Origin: Sander lucioperca
Lineage: Eukaryota; Chordata; Actinopteri; Perciformes; Percidae
Direction of reading: 5' to 3'
DNA length: 64,000 bases
Assembly (NCBI RefSeq): GCF_008315115.2
Contig: NC_050182.1
Coordinates: forward strand, 24,933,156-24,997,155
The position numbers and the translations under genes were made by a program. Below the pieces are notes generated by a model. That model had not been told where the DNA came from. It was given only the letters and a program-made list of their open reading frames with translations, and did no database searches. Below, one piece after another: positions 1 to 11,308 of this stretch (the first letter of the stretch is position 1; the number at the start of each line of letters is the position of its first letter).

Positions 1-329
1 ACCTACCCTCGTGCCACACCTAGAGGACAGCAGGCTGTTTGTTTTGTCTGGCGGGTACAAACACAGTGACTTCTACTGGGTCGTTCATGCTGCAGCAATC
101 ACGATATAAATAAGTGTCAGATTTAGTATGATGACACAGAGTGAACTGTCTTTACACTAGTAGACCTTGATATCAGAAATAACTAATTTATGTATGGTCA
201 GGATTACCGGCTCAAACCTTTGCACATCTCTATTAAACCATAGTTTGGGCTTTCTGTAATTATCAGGTAGGCTAGTGCAGCATGGCTTTTCCAGTTCCCT
301 TGTAATCCAAAGAAAACGTGACTGTGCCG

Positions 330-600
330 TTTTTTCAGGCGAGAGGAACGCTTCAGCACGTTGCCTCCCGGCGTACAATAGCTGTTGCAGCTCACGTGTA
401 TGAGGCACGCGGAGACGATGCCTGTCCGCTCGCAGCTCTGACTCCAATTGGCTTTGGAGATTCGTCGCTCCGCCCACGACGAGCGCCTATTGGACAGAAA
501 TAGGTCGAATAAACCCGCCCGCTCGGATTCCCCCCAGAGTATGCCACTGCCGCGTGAGACCAGTTCGAAACACAAAAAGCGCGAGGGCAGTCTAGTCTAC
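330..600 (-). promoter_or_regulatory. CpG-rich promoter-like block of an off-window neighbour
   Basis: This stretch is much richer in CpG than the AT-rich DNA on both sides. It carries CCAAT/ATTGG boxes near 447-452 and 488-492 and GC-box-like CCGCCC near 471 and 513. That combination marks many vertebrate housekeeping promoters. No coding exon could be joined to it on either strand inside the window. Because nothing convincing follows to the right before the end of znf865, I infer that it serves a gene leaving the window on the left, on the minus strand. A bidirectional or non-coding transcript is equally possible. Confidence 0.4.
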
Positions 601-2030
601 TGTACAGTTGCAGGGAGAGCACATGCAAACCATAGCGCGCCACTGGAGTTCACCTCTTTGTTTTTTTTTCCCAGAGTTGGACATGTAGAGATTGACAAGC
701 AAATAGCTGACAGACTTTAGTAACCCTTCAGCTCCTAATCCACTGAGTCCATATGAATATTGTGCACTAAATGTGAATACCAAATGCAATAGTGCCGACA
801 ACTGTGTGTAGGGGTTCTGGGCCCCTTCAGTTAACACAGTCCTAAGACCCCCTCTGTTTTTCTTTTAAATAAAACTATCCAACTGGAAGTTTGGTCCAGC
901 TGTGGGCCCCTCAGATCATAACCACCTGGGACCCCACCTAAAATAACAGTGGGCATGAATCATCATATTTTATGTATGAAAGCAAGACAAATAGATTGTT
1001 ATCAATGATCTGAATGCAAACACATTCCCTTGTGACTTCAAAGTAATTTTAACATATACTATTAACTCTTATCACGTCAAGGTCTAACTGCAAGTAAATC
1101 ACAACATTGTGGTTGGTGTCACTCATTGAATTATCTAAGACTTTACTGTTTTTGGTTTTATTCTGTGGTGAAATCATTGATTTGGAATCACACACAGGGC
1201 TACAGTAACAAATGATCTAATTTTCTATAGTTCACACAAATGCAAAATTACATGGATTTAATTTCACCCTTAAACCACATTCATTAATCAGTGAGATTAC
1301 GATGTGATAATTTGTGACATTAATCTTGTAGTAAACAGCAGGCAGGCACATAATTCACACAGCACGCAGCCTCTCCAGTCCACCCCCTATCAGTGCAAAA
1401 ATTCATGTGACTGCCACACTCATACACACCAGGCCAAGAGTACAGTACAGTATAAATGAGTTGCTTACTGCCATCTTGTGGAGCTAGGAGTGAGAAGTTT
1501 TACACAGCCATTTATTTCAAGTAAAGTGATAATATACTGTAAATTTTAATTACGCTAAAGTAATCTGGCCAATCACAATGGCAAGCCTAAGAACTTTAAT
1601 GAAATGTATTGGTATATCACAGTGAACAGTACTGTCTGCTGTGGAATCCACCATCTCCTAGGACCTAAAGTGAACATCCAACATACACACCATGAGAACA
1701 AGGCCCAGTAGAGGATGCACTTCTTGTGCCAGCTCAAGAAGTTTAACTCGCCTCAACAACAGTTTGTTCCTAAAGGCCGTTATTCTGATGAACAGTTAAA
1801 TCAGTCATACACCATCAATAATACCAACACATCCACTGCTCCCATTATAGAATATCATTTTAGTTTTGTAACAAACCAATCTTATATTATGTACAAATCC
1901 TACACACTGTATGACATGTATGCATGCACATACTGTACATAATCATCCAGTCCATGTATATCCATTCAGTATTTATTTTTTCTGCACTATATGTATAGTT
2001 TACAGCTTACAGAACACTTGACTTCCATAT
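601..2030. other. intergenic DNA, no gene seen
   Basis: AT-rich sequence with only short frames broken by stops and no splice-consistent coding exons. I see no recognisable repeat family. It separates the left promoter-like block from the probable 3' end of znf865. Confidence 0.5.
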
Positions 2031-2036
2031 AAAGGT

Positions 2037-3737
2037 TTTATTTTAGTTACTGTTCAACATCTGTGCTTTATTTATATAATAATGTATATATACACCTATG
2101 TTTTCACCTTGCTACTTGTCTGTACATGGTATTCTTGTCTAGTCTTTACCTTTTATTTGTCCAGCTTTGCAGTCTTGTTCCTAGCTGTTGTCTATTTCTG
2201 TGTAGATTGAGTGATGCAAAAACCAAATTCCATGTGTGTGTACACACACACTTGGCCAATAAAAGGGGATTCTGATGCATCCCAAAAAACATTTCATCCA
2301 GAGTGATATGAAATTCACATAGGACATAAAGCTAAATATAATTGTAAAACTTTAATACTGACTTTGGTTACTGTTACAACATACTCATGACCACCAGTTT
2401 GAACCATCTTCTGGATATTGCAGTGGGTAACTTTGAATGAGAAATAAAAGGAAAACAAATGATTACACTTAAGGTTTATTAATTGCTGAAATATAATCAA
2501 CTACTGACTTCTCAGTAAATAATGTGATATAAATCTACTAAAACTATCATTTTTCTTCAGAAGAAAAAAAGCAAGGCTTGACAGGGGTATGAACATTTCA
2601 TGTGAATAAAGTGACATGATGTACTTAAAACGTATTTTTCTTTAGAAGAAAAAAAACAAAAACAAGGCTTGACAGTAAGAATATGATTGCAAATCAGCAA
2701 AAAGTAAAAGGGGTTAAGTATAAGATTGGCATGAAGACTGATTGGGTTACACACATAAATACATGGAATATTACATTTGTTTCTATTATGATAGGTCCTT
2801 GTCTTTAACACACCGTGAAGTACTGTAGAAATAATCACTGCTAAAAAGAGCATACAAATAACATGAGATAAACATGTGTTACAGTCCACTTGTTTAACCT
2901 ATTTTCAATCTCTTGGTATAAAAGCTACTGTAGGAATATCTCAAATAAATGAAGGAAAGTGAACATACTAAGCAAGGCTTTTTGGAAGTTTCGTACATTT
3001 TGGCAGGAGAGGAATCCTTGAAATGCTAATTACCAGCAACCTTGACAATTTATCTATATGTGATTCAATCACTAGGGAATATAGAGCAACTTTCAAATCA
3101 AGTTTACCACTACAAACTTCTGGGGATATACTGAATAAACCATCACATACTGTAGGAGTTATTTCACAACCTCAGCAAAAAACTTGACCAGAGAACAAAC
3201 ATGCACTGACAAACTATCAACAAAAGTTCTTTGTCCTCATGTCCCTACTCCTAATATATGCACTTTACATTTAAAAAAAAAAAAAAATCCTCAGAGCCTC
3301 TAAGTGAACAACAACAAGACAAAGTACACAGCAGAGACGTTTATCATACAGCATGAGGTTTAGCAGGGAGTCTAGTTATGGGGGAGAGAGATACATTAGC
3401 AGGTCATTACACCTAAACTTGTCTAGTAACTGCACAGTGTCAGCCAAGCATAGTGTCAATGCACTTAAGGGGTTAATGAACCTATGAAAACAGTCACGTC
3501 TTTGAAAACACCTTCCAATATGATCTGGAAGAATTTCTGGTGATATTTTATAGGATGCTCTACAGTAGTTGTTAACACACTCATTCTAATAGTCAGCAGA
3601 GTAGATGTCAACAGAGACGAGAGTAAAATGTTGCTAAAAGGCAGCATTTGCCTTTTCAAGTCCCTTTTTTTCTCACCTTCCCATTTCACAACTGAAATAT
3701 CCCTCTGGTATGCCACTTGTTTCAGATACCAGGATGC
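2037..3737 (-). other. probable znf865 3' UTR with candidate poly(A) signals
   Basis: On the minus strand, canonical AATAAA hexamers occur at 2480-2475 and 2042-2037, downstream of the znf865 stop. No other coding frame is supported between. I infer a long 3' UTR of about 1.3 to 1.7 kb, as is common for large single-exon zinc-finger genes. The stretch also holds a short A-run (about 3272-3287) and a pair of direct repeats at 2551-2584 and 2633-2674. The true cleavage site cannot be set from sequence alone. Confidence 0.4.
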
Positions 3738-6700
3738 TCAGTATCTGTATTGTCCTTGTAGGTATGGTATCTCCTCCTGACCCTCTTGGGCCTGTCTCTC
3801 TCCTGGTCTCTTTGAAAGCTTCAACCTGTTAGCATCTCCTCGCTGCAATCCTTTAGACCTGCGGCGGCAGGACACCTTGTGTCTGTAGAGCAGTGTAGCA
3901 TTCCAGAAGCGAGTGGAGCAGCGTCGGCAGGAGAAAGTCCCTCTGGCACGATGGGAGGCTCGATGGATGAAGGCTGCCAAAGGCCTGTGAGACTGCTTCC
4001 CACAAACACTGCACCTGAGTCGCTCCTGAGTGGTCGAGGCTTTTTGTGGGTGTTTAACTGCCTTGTGGACTAGCAGTCCCGCTTTACGGGAAAACACAGA
4101 ATTGGGGCATATAGGGCAGCCAAAGCGTTTCACAGGGACTTTGAGAGATGAAAGGATCTGCACCTTCATTCCCCCAGTGTTGACAAGCTTATACCCACCA
4201 CCCCCTGATCCTTCTCCTCGCCTAATTGTCAAACGAAGAGAGCCTTGTTTTTTATTCAACTGCCCTCTTATTGTACAACTTATCTTTCTCTTCTTTTTGC
4301 TTGCATCGAATCTGACTAAATCTTGGGATTCCCATTTATTTTCCCTCCTGTTGGACTTTTTTTTTTTCTTCTTCTGTCGTCTCATTTCATCGTGTGATAA
4401 CTGGATGCTGCAGTCAAGGTGTTGGTGGGACTGGGTACCTGACTGATGATGAAGATGATGGTGGGAGATATGATGATGTTGATGCAGATGATGATGTTCA
4501 GTGGAGGGCAGTTCCGTGAGGGGCTGGAACGGGGCTGTGGTGTGGAGTGTACGGCTACGGGATCCAGCTGGGTATATGTGCTCTCCTTTAACCCCGGCTG
4601 GGGAATGCGGGTGCTGGGGGGCCATGATTGTAGAGTTTGGAGGCAGAGGCTGCGAGTAAGATGGAGCATTAGAGGCTGAAGATTGGGGTGCAGCATCATA
4701 AAAGAGGGGAGAGTAACCAGCTGGTGGTTGCGGGGGTGGCTGTGGGTGGCTATGAGTGACAACACTAAGACTCTGCCCTCCATGGCCTTCTGTGGAAGGA
4801 GCCATCTGTAGCAGGGCATTGGTGGCAGCCTCACTCTCTGAGGTTGACTGATTAACATCACTCTGACCTCTGTTGTCTCCTGACCCACTGCCGCCCTCTT
4901 GCGGGTTAGGCGGTTCAGTGCGGGTCATCCCATGCTGCGATTGCCTATGTCGAGTGAGGCTGTTAGCGTAAGCAAATGCTTTCCCACATACCTCGCAGCA
5001 GAAGAGCTTTTCACCCCCACCTTCATGAACGGTCTGGTGATGGGCGGTCAGATGAAAGTGGTGGCGGAACGACTTCCAACATATAGCACAGGTGTAGAGT
5101 CGAGGTGGGGGCTGTGGGTGGGGTGGGGGTGGAGGCTGTTGCTGCGGATTGGTGTCTTGAGGCTTGACGTCTTGAGGGTAGGAGTAATAGGAGGTGCTTG
5201 GTGCTTGGTTCTGGCTCCTGTCCTGGGCCACGCTACATTGAGGGTTTGAGTTAAAGCTGTTAATGTTTTCCACAGCTGGTGTTGTGGGCACCTCTTCCAG
5301 CTCCCCTTTTTGGTGGAGTTTGCTGTGCCTCCGGAGGCTCTGGGAGTAACCAAACTCTTTCCCACAGATGCTGCATTTGTAATTCTTCGCCCCAGAGTGA
5401 ACCGTTTGATGCTTGCTGAGGTGAAATGCCTCTCTAAAATACTTTCCACAAACAGTGCAGTGATGGGGCTTCTCTCCAGTATGGATGCGGTCATGCCTGC
5501 GTAGGGTCTCACGACGTGCAAATCCCTTACCACAGACGCTGCAGAGGTGAGTGCGTGGGAGGCCACTGGGCCCCATTCTGGGGGTGTATTGCCTACGTTT
5601 GGGGGGCTGTCCACCAGCTGCAGGATCTTTCTTAGCTCTGGGTTTGCGGGGCCGTTTTGGTTTGGCAGTAGGATTCTGTGGGTTGCTGCTCATAGCCTCC
5701 TGGCTCCCACCACCTCTGAAATTCTTATCCATATTAGATGTTGATGAAGGTGAGCCCAGAGGACCTAAACCAAGACCACCTAGTAGACCTCCTATGATGT
5801 CTCCCCTATCATCCCCTCTATTTCCACTGTTACTAGCTGCTGTTATAGCAGATATTGCATTATTGACAGAGCTAGTGACATCATCCTCTGAGTCATCCAG
5901 TAGAGAAGAAAGGGGCAGGTGGGGCTGTTGCTGCGGATGGTGATGCTGGTTGTGGCTCTGTGAGTGTGGATGCAGTGTTGGAGCCAAGGGTGCCTTTCTC
6001 AGAGCTGGGCCCGCCATCCCACTTCCACAGGGGGAGGCACCAGAGTAGCATGGAGATGGATTACCTTGAGAACGATGGTCATCATGGTAGCCTGTGTAAC
6101 GATTCCGAGAGTAGTCAGTGGGGTATTTAGCATCTGTTCTGTCCCTGTCATTTGAATTCCCTCCCCTTCCAGACTGAAACAGACCATCACATCCTAAACC
6201 TGATTTTGGTTCTCCTTCCCCCACAATGATTACACCATCTTCTTCCTCAGTTTTCCCATAAATAACCCCTCTATTGCTCTGATAAGTTCCCCCTCCTCCG
6301 TTACCTCCGTTACCTCCTCCACACCCTCCCCCGACTCTGTCCTCACCATCAGATCCTGTCTTGCTGCCCCTTTGTTTGGGTCCCCTACCTGGCTTGCCGC
6401 AGGTGCCTGAGGCAGCATGGTTGAGTAGAGAGGTGCTCTCACGGAAGGCACGACCACAGGCGGGACATCGGAATGGCTTTTCCTCATGTATCTTCTCATG
6501 GCGTGTCAGTGACTCTCTACGATTAAAAGCCCGAGAGCAGGTGGAGCAGCCATATGGGCGGGCTGTTGAGTGTATAACACCATGTTGCAGGAGGTGCCCT
6601 TTTTTCTTAAAGCCTTTGCCACAATCAGAGCAATGAAATATTTTGTCTGGGCTAGGACAAGAATTGGTTGAGGGTTGGGGAGTTTCCTGGGTCGAATGGG

Positions 6701-8414
6701 GAAGGCTTGGGTCAGACTGTGTTTTAATGTGAATGGGGTTTGGGCCAGTAGTGGAAGAATTGCTAGTACCTGCTGTGGTTGGCTCATGCATGCGCATATG
6801 CCTGCGAAGGCTTGAAAGGTGGGGGAAGCTTTTGCCACACTCTCCACAGCTATAAACAGGCTCTGAATCAGACTCTGTGTTGTTGGCTTGCATTGAGCTC
6901 TGGTTATCAGATTTAGAGAGGTGAGAATCATTAGTAACTAGTACTGAGGCAGCAGTGGAGGAGGGAGCAGAGGAGGAGGAGGAAGAAACTACTGATGAGG
7001 ATGAAGATGATGAGGCAAGAAGGGATCCACCCATATTTGACATACCAACCCCACTCCCAATTAAAGCTGGGGGTTGACCATGACTAAGCCCTCCACCATT
7101 ACTACTAGTGGTGGGATTACCACTGTGGCTACCGTGGCCATGGCCGCTGCTGCTATTACTATTGCTATCAGATTTTCTCTGTGGCAAATAGCCAGCCATA
7201 GCTTTCTTCCTCCTACTGCTACTGCCACCGCTACTACTACTTCCACCTCCACTGCTTTCCCCTTTACCATCATCCTTTGATAAAGATAAATGAAGTGGCA
7301 AGGGGAGTGGCAAACCTGCTTCCTGCTGCATCAGAGAAGCTATCTGATTTGATGAGAGTACAGGGATGCCCTGGAAGTCAAAGCCACCCAGTGATGAGGG
7401 CTGAGAGCCTGGGTGGAGCGGGTGGTGATGGGAATGAGAGTGAGGATGAGAAAGGGTGTGAGGTGGAAGCTGTTGCTGCTGGGGTGGCTGCTGTGGACCC
7501 TGCTGTGACTGGGGAGTGGAGTGGCCATGTGAGTGAGAAGAATGCAAAGCAGGAGGCGGAGCAAGGCTAGTACTAGGCTCCCCGCCTGTCTGACTTAAAC
7601 CAATCCCTAAGTGGTTATGCGTTCCCTGTTGAACAAGAAATTGCTCTAAACTAGTATTAGCAGGCACCCCAGAAAGGAAATACTGATTAGCAGCTAACAT
7701 GCAACTAAATTGTTGGTGAAGGCTTCGTGCATCAGACTGGGCCCCAACCAACTGGTGTCCCAATGAGCTGACTGCACTGCTGCTTGAAGGGTTATTAGAG
7801 GTGGCCACAGATGTTGAAGGGGAAGGAGAGGAAGAGGAGGGACCAGATGTTACTTGAGGAACAGAGAGGCCGGGGTGCAGAGGAGGAGGGGGCGGAGGTG
7901 CTGATGTTACTAATCCTCCTAACCCCCCAGCACTCCCACTACTGCTACTTCCCCCAGCAAAGTGCTCAAAGCGGCCTACACCTGGGTGTAACTGCTCCTG
8001 TGCTAGTGCTGCCTCAGACGGGTGGAAAGAGCGCAGGAACTGTGGGTAGCCTGATGAATGGCTTGAGCTGCTGCTGCTCATCTTGCTTGACTTTGAACGA
8101 GAGCTCTGAGATGAGGAAGGCTGTTGTTGTAAAGGTGGGGGAGGAGGGGCACTCATCTTGGCAAAAATGGAGGCAGAATCAGAAAAGGCGTTACCTCTTG
8201 ACCCCTGCAGGGGTCCCAAGCCAAGTCCAGACAGAAGAGCTCCAGAAGATTCAGCCTGCTGCTGCTGCTGCTGCTGCTGGAGTTGATGCTGGTGAAGTTG
8301 AACTTGCTGTTGATGCTGTAGTTGTCGATCTAAACCAAGGCCTTTAAACTGGTGGGCCTGGTGCCCACTTAACATCTCTATAATGTCCAGATTGTATTTT
8401 CCAAATTGGAACAT
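3738..8414 (-). CDS. znf865: large C2H2 zinc-finger protein, ZNF865-like
   Basis: An uninterrupted 1558-codon frame encodes a probable nuclear DNA-binding regulator. I count about twelve C2H2 fingers in four groups: one near residue 518, three near 590-650, a linked trio near 955-1030, a pair near 1105-1155 and three near 1430-1515. The finger near 650 ends in His-Cys rather than His-His. The trio carries the TGEKP linker and the signatures RRETLRRHDRIH, FREAFHLSKH and FGYSQSLRRH, which closely resemble human ZNF865 as I remember it. The N-terminal FQFGKYNLDIIEML also resembles that protein. Between the fingers lie long Gln, Ser, Gly, Pro and His runs, including a CAG-encoded polyglutamine tract near 8256-8280, and a lysine-rich stretch near residue 1345. 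The frame stays open upstream of this ATG to a splice acceptor at 8491, so the true start may lie in an earlier exon. An orthologue call needs a search. The finger-protein class is certain. Confidence 0.85.
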   Translation of the reverse strand: MFQFGKYNLDIIEMLSGHQAHQFKGLGLDRQLQHQQQVQLHQHQLQQQQQQQQAESSGALLSGLGLGPLQGSRGNAFSDSASIFAKMSAPPPPPLQQQPSSSQSSRSKSSKMSSSSSSHSSGYPQFLRSFHPSEAALAQEQLHPGVGRFEHFAGGSSSSGSAGGLGGLVTSAPPPPPPLHPGLSVPQVTSGPSSSSPSPSTSVATSNNPSSSSAVSSLGHQLVGAQSDARSLHQQFSCMLAANQYFLSGVPANTSLEQFLVQQGTHNHLGIGLSQTGGEPSTSLAPPPALHSSHSHGHSTPQSQQGPQQPPQQQQLPPHTLSHPHSHSHHHPLHPGSQPSSLGGFDFQGIPVLSSNQIASLMQQEAGLPLPLPLHLSLSKDDGKGESSGGGSSSSGGSSSRRKKAMAGYLPQRKSDSNSNSSSGHGHGSHSGNPTTSSNGGGLSHGQPPALIGSGVGMSNMGGSLLASSSSSSSVVSSSSSSAPSSTAASVLVTNDSHLSKSDNQSSMQANNTESDSEPVYSCGECGKSFPHLSSLRRHMRMHEPTTAGTSNSSTTGPNPIHIKTQSDPSLPHSTQETPQPSTNSCPSPDKIFHCSDCGKGFKKKGHLLQHGVIHSTARPYGCSTCSRAFNRRESLTRHEKIHEEKPFRCPACGRAFRESTSLLNHAASGTCGKPGRGPKQRGSKTGSDGEDRVGGGCGGGNGGNGGGGTYQSNRGVIYGKTEEEDGVIIVGEGEPKSGLGCDGLFQSGRGGNSNDRDRTDAKYPTDYSRNRYTGYHDDHRSQGNPSPCYSGASPCGSGMAGPALRKAPLAPTLHPHSQSHNQHHHPQQQPHLPLSSLLDDSEDDVTSSVNNAISAITAASNSGNRGDDRGDIIGGLLGGLGLGPLGSPSSTSNMDKNFRGGGSQEAMSSNPQNPTAKPKRPRKPRAKKDPAAGGQPPKRRQYTPRMGPSGLPRTHLCSVCGKGFARRETLRRHDRIHTGEKPHHCTVCGKYFREAFHLSKHQTVHSGAKNYKCSICGKEFGYSQSLRRHSKLHQKGELEEVPTTPAVENINSFNSNPQCSVAQDRSQNQAPSTSYYSYPQDVKPQDTNPQQQPPPPPHPQPPPRLYTCAICWKSFRHHFHLTAHHQTVHEGGGEKLFCCEVCGKAFAYANSLTRHRQSQHGMTRTEPPNPQEGGSGSGDNRGQSDVNQSTSESEAATNALLQMAPSTEGHGGQSLSVVTHSHPQPPPQPPAGYSPLFYDAAPQSSASNAPSYSQPLPPNSTIMAPQHPHSPAGVKGEHIYPAGSRSRTLHTTAPFQPLTELPSTEHHHLHQHHHISHHHLHHQSGTQSHQHLDCSIQLSHDEMRRQKKKKKKSNRRENKWESQDLVRFDASKKKRKISCTIRGQLNKKQGSLRLTIRRGEGSGGGGYKLVNTGGMKVQILSSLKVPVKRFGCPICPNSVFSRKAGLLVHKAVKHPQKASTTQERLRCSVCGKQSHRPLAAFIHRASHRARGTFSCRRCSTRFWNATLLYRHKVSCRRRSKGLQRGDANRLKLSKRPGERQAQEGQEEIPYLQGQYRY

Positions 8415-9168
8415 TTCCCACTCACTGGCACATGGGGGTGCAGGGGCCCAACCTCCAGGACTAGGAGTGGCAACAGTGATTCCACCACTGACTGGTGAAA
8501 GACAAACTTTACCCTAAGGGTGAGGTTATGCTACTATTTATTCCAGCACTACTTGAATGTCTTAAATCTAAAGTTCGTCTCTCCAGATAGTTTACTTCTG
8601 GTGCTGCTATTCCCTGTTGAATATCCACTGCCCACACTCTACTTCCAAATGAGTGGGGTGGCCGGGAAGATGGGTTTATGATCAAAGGGTAAAAGTGTCT
8701 TTTAGACAGGTAGATGAGTTCCACCTAATTTTCAAAATTGCTTAGAATAGTTTTTATTGAGAAGCAGTTCAAATGACTTCTTGTTTCCCTTGAGAGTTAT
8801 AGCGTTGACATTATCCTTCATCTAAGCAAGATTCCGCATCCGTGTTCAGGCAAGACGTTCCTACAGCTGAAAAAACACAATTCACAAAGAGATGAAAGTC
8901 ATAGAGAGGAACAGGACTATAACTTTTAATCAATTGTAACTTACTGTCCCTTGTTAATAGGCCTTTAACCTATAACACAATACCCCATCCATTAAGGCGA
9001 ATCTATAGAAACCTATATCTGCACTGTACCATTACAAAACACAGAGATTGATCTCAATGGCTGACATTAATTCAGTTCTGTAATTGCCAATCAAAATACT
9101 TGACTGGAAAGACTATAATGACATCAAGTTTAGTAGAATACTTTGACGTTAGATTTTAATTTGCCCTG

Positions 9169-9230
9169 TTTCCTATATATGTATATATTTCCTATGTATA
9201 TATTTCCTATATATATATATATATATATAA
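9169..9230. repeat. TA-rich tandem repeat
   Basis: Three imperfect copies of a unit of about 17 bases built on TATATATTTCCTATG pass into a pure TA run. It is a simple-sequence repeat in the 5' intron region of znf865. Confidence 0.8.
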
Positions 9231-9495
9231 GATTTGATACCACAAATTAGTAATTGTTATGTTAAGTTTTAGTTATCAGTAGTTTCTTATTCATGCTGCA
9301 ATTTACCTACCAAAGGTTATATTATTGTGAGCCAATTAGCCCCTCAGTTTAAGTGAGAAATGTGACCAATATACAATTCAATGCCCGGTTACAGTTTCTG
9401 TTTATGTGAGGTGAAGAAATACACATCTAGACTATTTAATTTATAAGCCACTTTAACATGTTAGTAAACATCTTTTTTGTTTTGTAATAACTTAC

Positions 9496-9577
9496 CATGA
9501 TGTGGTTCTGCTGGATTGCAGCACAACCAGAATTGTTGCATGAATGCCAATTCGTTATATCATTAGGTTCATCTTTA
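9496..9577 (-). other. candidate upstream exon of znf865
   Basis: Read on the minus strand, a pyrimidine-rich acceptor ending at 9578 and a strong donor (ATG then GTAAGT) at 9495 bound an 82-base block. It holds an ATG at 9541 followed by 15 codons and one extra base. Joining it to the acceptor at 8491 keeps the frame and runs straight into the zinc-finger protein, adding 41 residues. Two earlier ATGs in the block open a very short upstream frame that ends in TAA. This is inferred from splice signals only; the exon could equally be untranslated or unused. Confidence 0.35.
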
Positions 9578-10493
9578 CTAAGGAGGCAAAAGTTACTTTC
9601 AACATGCTTACCGCCTACGCATATAGCTGTTCATTAAGGTAAATTAGTGGTGAAAGGAGACCCACCACAAAGCTACTTTTGGCATAGTGACCCAATTTAT
9701 GACAATATTACACACTGACTTACCAATATCTCATACTGTATTCTGTACAGTAAAAATACAGTATACGTGGCTATCTCTGCAAGTATGAAATGTTTATTGA
9801 GGAAGATGTACAGACATAACACATAGAGGTGTAGCAGTGTTGCATTAAAACCCACATTAGACAGCAGATGCCTCACTTTGGTTAAATGCAGGTGTGTGCA
9901 CATAACTGATTATTTGTATTCTACCCACACTACTTACACTGGTGGCATCCCTGCTACATTTTACCATCTATGCTGTCACAGTGCATAGATGGAGAATGCA
10001 ATGCTGCAAATCATGACTTTACTTATTGCCACAAGGAAGTTGATAGTTTTTCCCGTCTACATTTTGTGCTAACAGAAATCTATTTCTAGCCCCATACCTC
10101 AGCATACTTTCGCCATTGATGTTTTTCGTTTCAGTTTAAGTTTGTTTATTACTAGATAGTCACAAAGGTATACAAATATTCAGTACATTAAACAATCGTC
10201 AGTTTCATTCTTCCCATAATGTAAAAATACTCTATGTGGGATTGTCTTTTCATAAATGTCCACAAAGTAATATTAGTAGTGGTCAATCACCTGAGTAGGC
10301 CAAGTGGGGGTAATTACACAGTATCAGGTGCTGTGTAGTACCTTTGGGTAGGTCAAGAGGATGACTGGCCTGTAGATATCAAGTAACAGCCATTCACATT
10401 GCACATTCTCTGTAATACCGGTAGTCATAATTCATCATGTACATTGAATTATATGTATTCATATCTATGGCACTAAACTGTTTTTGTTATACC

Positions 10494-10544
10494 TGTACTC
10501 ACTATGTGCAGTGACATTAAAGTTGGATTATATCTAATCTAACC
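10494..10544 (+). repeat. non-LTR retroelement 3' tail fragment
   Basis: The segment reads like the end of a retroelement: GTGCAGTGACATTAAAGTTG followed by TCTAA-type repeats. The same ending, better preserved, occurs at 45137-45176. Only the last few dozen bases are recognisable, so the insertion is old or strongly 5'-truncated. Confidence 0.5.
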
Positions 10545-11308
10545 CCAACTATCAACAATATGACGAACCTTTACAATTTAATTACATGAATCCACTTAAA
10601 TCCACTTCTCACTGCCAAAATAGGGAGAATAGAGAATTTAACTGTTGCGTTGTGCATTAGTCTTAAACTACATAAAGGTAAGTTGTCGTTTGCATTAAAA
10701 TGTCCCATTATTGTACTTCTGAAAAGCCTGAACGTGCACTGGCTACGGTAAAATCACTCACTTTGAATTTCGTTTTGCTCACCTCGTAATAACTTACCGT
10801 TTCCTCTAATCGAAGCGATGAACCTAGTGGAGAGTGAGCTCCCCTGGCAGACGAGGGAGATAATCTATCGCATATTTCACCGCCTCTCATTTTAATGAAA
10901 ATCACCAATCCTGTGAAGAAGGGTAGAGATGCTCAAATTAACATCAGTATCACACCCGCTGCACAATGTAAACATTAGCAGTGTCTTACAGGCGCAAGTA
11001 TAACGGATGCACTCGAGGAGGCATCCTGTAATAGTATTGGCTCACATTTGGAGGAAAAAAAGGAAAACATTGGACGCGCTTGCATGCAAAACTTCACGGT
11101 TCTCCTTAGCATCATATTTTACACTGGCTTGGCGTGCTTAGCCATTTGGTCCCACACGCGAAGCTCTAGAAAACCACATAACCGCTGTAGCTAACGTTAG
11201 CCATCTTTCCAACCCACATTATTAAAAATATGCCCACTGCCGTTAGTTAACATTACGATGCTGGCGTTAGCATATACATAATGCGTAACATATATTCGAC
11301 AAATGTTT

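Larger units (their letters stand above)
8492..11308 (-). other. znf865 5' introns
   Basis: AT-rich intronic DNA between the inferred first exon and the main coding exon. A second good acceptor (six T then CAG) sits at 8867, and a good donor (AACG then GTAAGT) ends a possible alternative first exon at 10798. Repeats inside are an imperfect TA-rich tandem (9169-9230) and a retroelement 3' tail near 10494-10544. No independent gene is seen. Confidence 0.35.

Noticed and set aside
4030..6636. Several plus-strand and alternate-frame ORFs of 60-188 codons inside znf865
   Set aside because: All lie within the zinc-finger coding exon in other frames and show no independent domain. The minus-strand ones are frame-shifted finger codons.
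7811..8347. 178-codon plus-strand frame opposite the znf865 N-terminus
   Set aside because: It is the antisense shadow of CAG, Gly and Ser codon repeats. It consists of low-complexity residues and no splice or promoter context supports it.
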